Below are positions 6,689-10,015 of a stretch of 10,015 nt of DNA, piece after piece. Location of the stretch: contig JADGOA010000114.1 in the NCBI GenBank assembly GCA_017883215.1, positions 1 to 10,015 on the forward strand, written 5' to 3'. The translations under genes and the position numbers were made by a program. This stretch comes from Thermoanaerobaculia bacterium (GTDB lineage: Bacteria > Acidobacteriota > Thermoanaerobaculia > Gp7-AA8). Under the pieces are notes generated by a model. That model saw nothing but the letters and a program-made list of their open reading frames with translations, ran no database searches and was not told where the DNA came from. Position 1 is the first letter of the stretch. Every line of letters starts with the position of its first letter.

Positions 6689-7522
6689 ATGATCGTCGCT
6701 CCACTCGGATCGGGAAGCGCGGGGAATTCTTACTACTTCGAGAGCGACGGAACCGGGATCCTCGTCGACGCTGGATTCGGCACGCGGGAGACGAAAAAGC
6801 GGCTCGCCATCGTCGGACGCGAGCCCGAATCGATCCGGGCCATCGTCCTCACTCACGAACACCACGACCACATCCACGGAGCGGAGCGGATCGCGCGGAA
6901 ATACGGCATCCCGGTCTATCTCACCCGCGGAACGCTCGAAGCGTCATCAATCGACGCCGAGGAGACGAAGGTCGTGGTCTTCGACAACAACACCACGTTC
7001 TCGATCGGTGAGTTGAACGTACACCCCTGCAGCACCGTGCACGATGCCGCCGACTCGGCCTGCTTCGTGATCGAGTCGGGCGACGGCACACGAATCGGAC
7101 TGGCCAGTGACCTCGGCTGCGCCGACGAAGCCGTCATCCGTCACCTCGCCCGCTGCGACGGCCTCTTCTTCGAGGCGAACCACGACCTCGACATGCTCCG
7201 CCTCGGCACCTATCCGTGGTCGCTCAAACGCCGGATCATGTCGCGCTACGGCCACCTCTCGAACGACGATTCCGTGGCCGCGCTGCAGCGGTTGATCGAC
7301 GCCGAGCTGAAGACGCTCTGCCTCATTCACCTCTCGCAGAAGAACAATCACGAGTCGATCGTGCGCGAGATGGCCACGGCGCTGCTCGACCGGAGCGGCG
7401 CCCGGCTCGATCTCGCGATCGCCAAACAGCACGAGCCGACCGGCGTCTTCGATATCGCCCGCCACAGCGGTCCACTTCCGATCGAGCGTCCCCTTCACAC
7501 GCAGATGGCCTTGTTCCAGTAG
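6689..7522 (+). CDS. Metallo-beta-lactamase-fold hydrolase, YycJ/WalJ type
   Basis: A 277-residue soluble MBL-fold protein. The start at 6689 gives MIVAPLGSGSAGNSYYFE, the normal N-terminus of this family (LxSGSxGNSxY). Metal ligands are in order: THEHHDH at 55-61, His118 in TVHDAAD, Asp141 in LASDLG, EANHD at 163-166, and late His189 (GHLSNDD) and His214 (CLIHLSQKNN). The block EANHDLDMLRLGTYPWSLKR is characteristic of the YycJ/WalJ branch. Members in Firmicutes sit with the WalKR two-component system and have been linked to nuclease activity in DNA repair. No walKR is present here. Assignment to the subfamily is strong, but the substrate is not readable from sequence. It diverges from murA with no Shine-Dalgarno and precedes purS by 83 nt. 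The frame is open upstream to 6572, but that part is repeat-derived. Confidence 0.92.
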   Translation: MIVAPLGSGSAGNSYYFESDGTGILVDAGFGTRETKKRLAIVGREPESIRAIVLTHEHHDHIHGAERIARKYGIPVYLTRGTLEASSIDAEETKVVVFDNNTTFSIGELNVHPCSTVHDAADSACFVIESGDGTRIGLASDLGCADEAVIRHLARCDGLFFEANHDLDMLRLGTYPWSLKRRIMSRYGHLSNDDSVAALQRLIDAELKTLCLIHLSQKNNHESIVREMATALLDRSGARLDLAIAKQHEPTGVFDIARHSGPLPIERPLHTQMALFQ

Positions 7523-7529
7523 ACAGGCG

Positions 7530-7592
7530 GCGGACCGCAGACCGCAGTTGGCCGACGTTCTGCCGTCTGCGGACCGCGGTCCGCGGTCCGTC
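7530..7592. repeat. Heptamer array and 16-nt perfect palindrome upstream of purS
   Basis: Two GACCGCA heptamers (7533-7546) are followed 18 nt later by GTCTGCG, GACCGCG, GTCCGCG and GTCCGTC (7565-7592), partly the inverted form. Within the second block, GCGGACCGCGGTCCGC (7569-7584) is a perfect palindrome. It ends nine bases before the putative purS -10 box, so it could be an operator or simply part of the repeat. Confidence 0.75.
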
Positions 7593-7593
7593 G

Positions 7594-7599
7594 TATGAT
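7594..7599 (+). promoter_or_regulatory. Possible -10 box of purS
   Basis: TATGAT (five of six to TATAAT) ends six bases before the purS ATG, the spacing expected for a leaderless transcript. No Shine-Dalgarno precedes the ATG. No recognisable -35 is seen; that position lies inside the GACCGCG/GTCCGCG repeat. Confidence 0.35.
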
Positions 7600-7605
7600 C
7601 CGCGT

Positions 7606-7854
7606 ATGAAAGCGATCGTCACCGTCGAGCTCAAGCCCTCTGTTCTCGACCCTCAGGGGAAGGCCATCCAGCACTCGCTGAGCTCGCTTGGTTTCTCGGG
7701 CGTGGAAGATGTGCGGGTCGGAAAGATGTTCAAATTGACGCTTGCGGACGGTGGGCAGTCACGAGAAAGTGTTGAGTCTCAGATTCGACAGATGTGCGAG
7801 CGACTCCTCGCGAACACGGTCATCGAAACCTTCTCCTACACACTCGAGAGGTAA
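7606..7854 (+). CDS. purS: Phosphoribosylformylglycinamidine synthase subunit PurS
   Basis: PurS is the small bridging subunit of the three-part FGAM synthase (PurL-PurQ-PurS), which makes formylglycinamidine ribonucleotide from FGAR, ATP and glutamine in de novo purine synthesis. The 82 residues are the usual length and match throughout: MKAIVTVELKPSVLDPQGKA, then LSSLGFSGVEDVRVGKMFKL, and the C-terminal LANTVIETFSYTLE. The single ATG at 7606 is unambiguous. It predicts the small form of PurL elsewhere in the genome, since PurS is not used with the large fused PurL. purQ lies 1.2 kb downstream rather than adjacent, with a different gene between. Confidence 0.96.
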   Translation: MKAIVTVELKPSVLDPQGKAIQHSLSSLGFSGVEDVRVGKMFKLTLADGGQSRESVESQIRQMCERLLANTVIETFSYTLER

Positions 7855-8938
7855 ACTCGTACAGCTCGTCCTGCTCACCTTCTCCGCGGGCGCTCTCCTG
7901 TTTGCCGCGGACACGCTTCCGCCGCAACTCGATTCCGTCACCACACGCGACCAGAAGGTCATTCACCGCTGGAGCCTTCCGGGCGAACCGCGCGGGCTGG
8001 CCATCGGCAGCGACGGCACGATCTATGTCGGGCTCGCTCAGCCGCAGGCCGTGCTCGCCATCGACCCGAAGAGCGGCGCGATCAAGAAAAAGGTCGTCCT
8101 CGACTCCGCAGACATCGCTTCGACCAAAGAGCTCGTCACGCTGCGGACGAATCCCGAGCGAACGCGGCTCTACATTGCCAACGGCAGCGACGAAAGCGCG
8201 ACGATCCTGTCGCTGCCCGACCTGGCCGTCCTTCGAGAGATCACGACGGAGGGCGAGCCGCTTCGGGATGCCCTTCCGGATCCTCGCGGTCGGTATCTTT
8301 TCCTGCTCGGCCGCAGCGTCCACGTTTACGACATCCAGGGCGAGACCGAGATTCACACGATTGCACTGACCGAACCGATGGCGATCGCCATCAGCTCGAA
8401 CGGCTCCACGCTCGCCGTGGTGGCCAACAACGACTTCGGCAACGCCAAGGCGACGGCGGTGGCGCTGTACGACACGACGAATTTCCGCGAGCTCGTGCGC
8501 GATCCGCTGCAGACGACCGAGCGCATCGAAGCCGCTCTGTTCGCCGATGGCGATCGCTCTCTGGTCGCCATCAGCTCGGATCACCTCTTCGAGAAGGAGC
8601 TCGTCACCAGGCCGGCCAAGGCCATGGTCGCCGGCGCGAACGGCACCATGAGAATGCCCATCGAATTCGGCGATCTCGTCAACAGCCAGCGCATCTGCCT
8701 CCCGGACAAGAGCGGCCCGCAGATCCTCGCGGCCGCCGGCGGCAACCAGATCGTCTTCGCCGAACGACGCTGCAACAGCAGCGGAGCGTTCAGCGGCTCG
8801 GCCAGCCACATCGTTCCGACATCCGTGTACGGTGTGGACGCCTACGCCATCACAGCCGACGCGAACGCAGTCGTCGCTACCGAACGCGCAGGATTCCTTA
8901 CAATCTACAGAGTTCCGCGTGCGACTGCGGTGAAGTGA
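7769..8938 (+). CDS. Exported beta-propeller-like protein of unknown function
   Basis: A protein of about 390 residues with a hydrophobic export segment (LVQLVLLTFSAGALLFA, residues 30-46 from this start), probably cleaved before ADT. The mature part has repeats of about 40-50 residues such as GLAIGSDGTIYVG, VLAIDPKSGAI, RLYIANGSDES, AIAISSNGSTLAVVANND and AYAITADANAVVATE. These are YVTN/WD-like propeller blades, so a seven-bladed propeller in the periplasm or on the surface is inferred. No catalytic motif is seen. The start is uncertain: no ATG, GTG or TTG lies between the purS stop and the export segment. The nearest usable codons are GTG 7769, TTG 7772, GTG 7751 and TTG 7742, all inside purS. 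GTG 7769 is chosen provisionally and overlaps purS by 86 nt. GAGAGG lies just before the hydrophobic segment, but the codons after it are CTC and GTA. Confidence 0.7.
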   Translation: MLSLRFDRCASDSSRTRSSKPSPTHSRGKLVQLVLLTFSAGALLFAADTLPPQLDSVTTRDQKVIHRWSLPGEPRGLAIGSDGTIYVGLAQPQAVLAIDPKSGAIKKKVVLDSADIASTKELVTLRTNPERTRLYIANGSDESATILSLPDLAVLREITTEGEPLRDALPDPRGRYLFLLGRSVHVYDIQGETEIHTIALTEPMAIAISSNGSTLAVVANNDFGNAKATAVALYDTTNFRELVRDPLQTTERIEAALFADGDRSLVAISSDHLFEKELVTRPAKAMVAGANGTMRMPIEFGDLVNSQRICLPDKSGPQILAAAGGNQIVFAERRCNSSGAFSGSASHIVPTSVYGVDAYAITADANAVVATERAGFLTIYRVPRATAVK

Positions 8939-8944
8939 GGGGCC

Positions 8945-9008
8945 GAGTTGCTCAGTTACTCAGTTGCTCAGTTGCCAACCAACCAACGAACCACCTGAGT
9001 AACTGAGC
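8945..9008. repeat. Octamer tandem array with inverted copy before purQ
   Basis: Three octamers, CTCAGTTA, CTCAGTTG and CTCAGTTG, run at 8951-8974, preceded by a partial GAGTTG. A perfect 14-nt inverted repeat joins GCTCAGTTACTCAG (8950-8963) to CTGAGTAACTGAGC (8995-9008) across a 31-nt loop that also holds CCAA repeats. The array fills the gap between the propeller gene and purQ and ends ten bases before the purQ ATG. It could form a long stem in the mRNA next to the start codon. Confidence 0.8.
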
Positions 9009-9018
9009 GACCGCGCTA

Positions 9019-9717
9019 ATGATGAAATTCGGCATCGTCATCCTCCCCGGCTCCAACTGCGATCACGACGCGATGCACGTCGCGAAGACGGTCCTGGGCG
9101 AGCAGGCTGAGTACCTCTGGCACAAAGACACCGATCTGAAGGGATCGGACTGCGTGATCATCCCGGGCGGGTTCGCGTACGGCGATTACCTTCGCGCCGG
9201 CGCTCTGGCGAAATTCGCTCCGGTCATGGAAGCGATCAAGCGCCACGCCGCGGCGGGAGGCCTCGTCTTCGGGATCTGCAACGGGTTTCAGGTGCTCACC
9301 GAAGTCGGGCTGCTGCCGGGCGCGCTGATGCGCAACCAGCACCTCCGATTCCTCGGCCGCGACGTTTTTCTCCGCACCGAGGAGACCGACACGCCGATCA
9401 CGAACCAGCTCGGCGCCGGGCAGATCCTCCGCGTTCCGATCGCCCACGGCGAAGGGAACTATTTCGCCGACGACGCTGTGCTGGACGAACTCGAGCGGAA
9501 CCATCAGGTCGTCTTCCGCTACTGCGATGCCGAAGGGCGGCTGACTGCGGAGGCGAATCCGAACGGCTCCGCGCGCAGCATCGCCGCCATCTGCAACCGT
9601 GGGCGGAACGTGCTCGGGATGATGCCGCACCCCGAGCGCTGCTCCGAGCCGCTGCTCGGCAACGCGGACGGCCTCGGCGTCTTTCGCTCCATCGTCGCGG
9701 CCATGGCGCGCGCCTAG
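9019..9717 (+). CDS. purQ: Phosphoribosylformylglycinamidine synthase glutaminase subunit PurQ
   Basis: PurQ is the class-I glutamine amidotransferase subunit that supplies ammonia to FGAM synthase. At 232 residues it is standard length. Visible motifs are GIVILPGSNCDHD at 5-17, IPGGFAYGDYLRAGALA at 48-64, the nucleophile elbow FGICNGFQ with catalytic Cys87, RVPIAHGEGNYF at 138-149, and MMPHPER with catalytic His204 and Glu206. The start is either of two adjacent ATGs at 9019 and 9022, and there is no clear Shine-Dalgarno. An inverted-repeat array ends ten bases upstream. A composite hairpin element begins directly at the stop codon. purL would be the expected next purine gene but is not in the window. 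Confidence 0.97.
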   Translation: MMKFGIVILPGSNCDHDAMHVAKTVLGEQAEYLWHKDTDLKGSDCVIIPGGFAYGDYLRAGALAKFAPVMEAIKRHAAAGGLVFGICNGFQVLTEVGLLPGALMRNQHLRFLGRDVFLRTEETDTPITNQLGAGQILRVPIAHGEGNYFADDAVLDELERNHQVVFRYCDAEGRLTAEANPNGSARSIAAICNRGRNVLGMMPHPERCSEPLLGNADGLGVFRSIVAAMARA

Positions 9718-9805
9718 GAGTGCGGACGTCCTCGTCCGCAACGATCGGACGTCCTCGTCCGATCGTAATTCCTGCGCAATCACCGCCGGACGGGACGTCC
9801 GGCGG
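9718..9805 (+). repeat. Composite multi-hairpin element after purQ (copy B)
   Basis: Immediately after the purQ TAG come two hairpins with TCCT loops: 9721-9740 (arms TGCGGACG/CGTCCGCA) and 9742-9765 (arms CGATCGGACG/CGTCCGATCG). A 17-nt spacer follows, then a third hairpin at 9783-9805 (arms CCGCCGGACG/CGTCCGGCGG, loop GGA). The first 48 bases match copy A after folP with one difference, in the same orientation relative to the upstream gene. The third hairpin shares ACCGCCGG and CGGGA with copy A. No T-run follows. Confidence 0.85.
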
Positions 9806-9855
9806 GCTGGAGTTTGGCCTTTGTCTGTAGGCATGACTAGTCAAAACTGCTCCGC

Positions 9856-9907
9856 GTCATCCCGAGCCGGTTAACGGCGCGTGCGCCGGTGGAGCGGAAA
9901 TGACCCG
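9856..9907. repeat. GTCAT-ended imperfect inverted repeat
   Basis: GTCATCCCGAGCCGG on the left is matched, in inverse orientation and with small gaps, by a right end whose complement reads GTCATTTCCGCTCCACCGG. The centre folds as GGCGC-GT-GCGCC (9876-9887). Elements starting GTCATCCCGAGC are, from memory, a common dispersed repeat type in many GC-rich genomes; this may be a decayed copy. No coding content. Confidence 0.45.
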
Positions 9908-9917
9908 TTGTGCCGCA

Positions 9918-9979
9918 GGGGCGCACAGCAGTGCGCCCGCTCTCCCGTTGAGAGTTGCGGGCGCGCTGCTGCGCGCCCC
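9918..9979. repeat. Long hairpin with 23-nt arms
   Basis: The left arm 9918-9940 (beginning GGGGCGC) pairs with the right arm 9957-9979 (ending GCGCCCC) at 21 of 23 positions. The loop contains TCTC/GAGA that can pair further. The two mismatched positions face each other symmetrically around CAGCAG/CTGCTG. No T-run follows on either side. The flanks, GCA at 9915-9917 and TACAGG at 9980-9985, are not a coding sequence I recognise. Confidence 0.7.
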
Positions 9980-10015
9980 TACAGGATGGCAGGCTTGGCT
10001 CGTGTCATTAGAAGC

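Noticed and set aside
7216..7605. Upstream extension of purS by about 130 residues
   Set aside because: It overlaps the metallo-hydrolase gene out of frame. The ATG at 7606 gives the exact PurS family N-terminus.
9016..9834. A 272-codon minus-strand open frame
   Set aside because: Antisense to purQ, which has all its catalytic motifs. The N-terminal part is translated hairpin repeat.

Overview
The window is GC-rich bacterial chromosome. It holds ten protein genes: six on the minus strand covering positions 139-6473 and four on the plus strand covering 6689-9717. The gene content is housekeeping, and I see no tRNA, rRNA, CRISPR, integrase or transposase. The lineage cannot be fixed from the sequence alone. 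The cdaA-cdaR-glmM core, the upstream folP and murA, and spacers full of short palindromic repeats make Acidobacteriota or a neighbouring GC-rich phylum my best guess, at low confidence.

The minus-strand cluster reads, in transcription order: murA (first committed step of peptidoglycan synthesis), folP (dihydropteroate synthase), cdaA (diadenylate cyclase), cdaR (its YbbR-domain regulator), glmM (phosphoglucosamine mutase), and a lysine/alanine/proline-rich histone-H1-like protein with its own leader and a strong Rho-independent terminator. cdaA/cdaR and cdaR/glmM each overlap by ATGA, so these three are translationally coupled. The cluster links UDP-GlcNAc supply (GlmM) and its first use (MurA) with c-di-AMP signalling. 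MurA carries Asp in place of the usual active-site Cys, the substitution known to confer intrinsic fosfomycin resistance.

The plus-strand cluster is a YycJ/WalJ-type metallo-beta-lactamase-fold protein diverging from murA, then purS, an exported beta-propeller-like protein with no obvious start codon, and purQ. PurS and PurQ are the small and glutaminase subunits of FGAM synthase in de novo purine synthesis. The protein between them is not a purine enzyme.

The least ordinary content lies in the spacers. Four of them carry short (7-9 nt) tandem units whose reverse complement recurs a few tens of bases away, each spacer using a different unit. Separately, a composite element of tandem hairpins sharing GGACG/CGTCC stem bases sits just after the stop codons of folP and purQ, in the same orientation relative to each gene, with 47 of 48 bases identical. 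The last 300 bases hold this element, a GTCAT-ended inverted repeat and a long hairpin with 23-nt arms.
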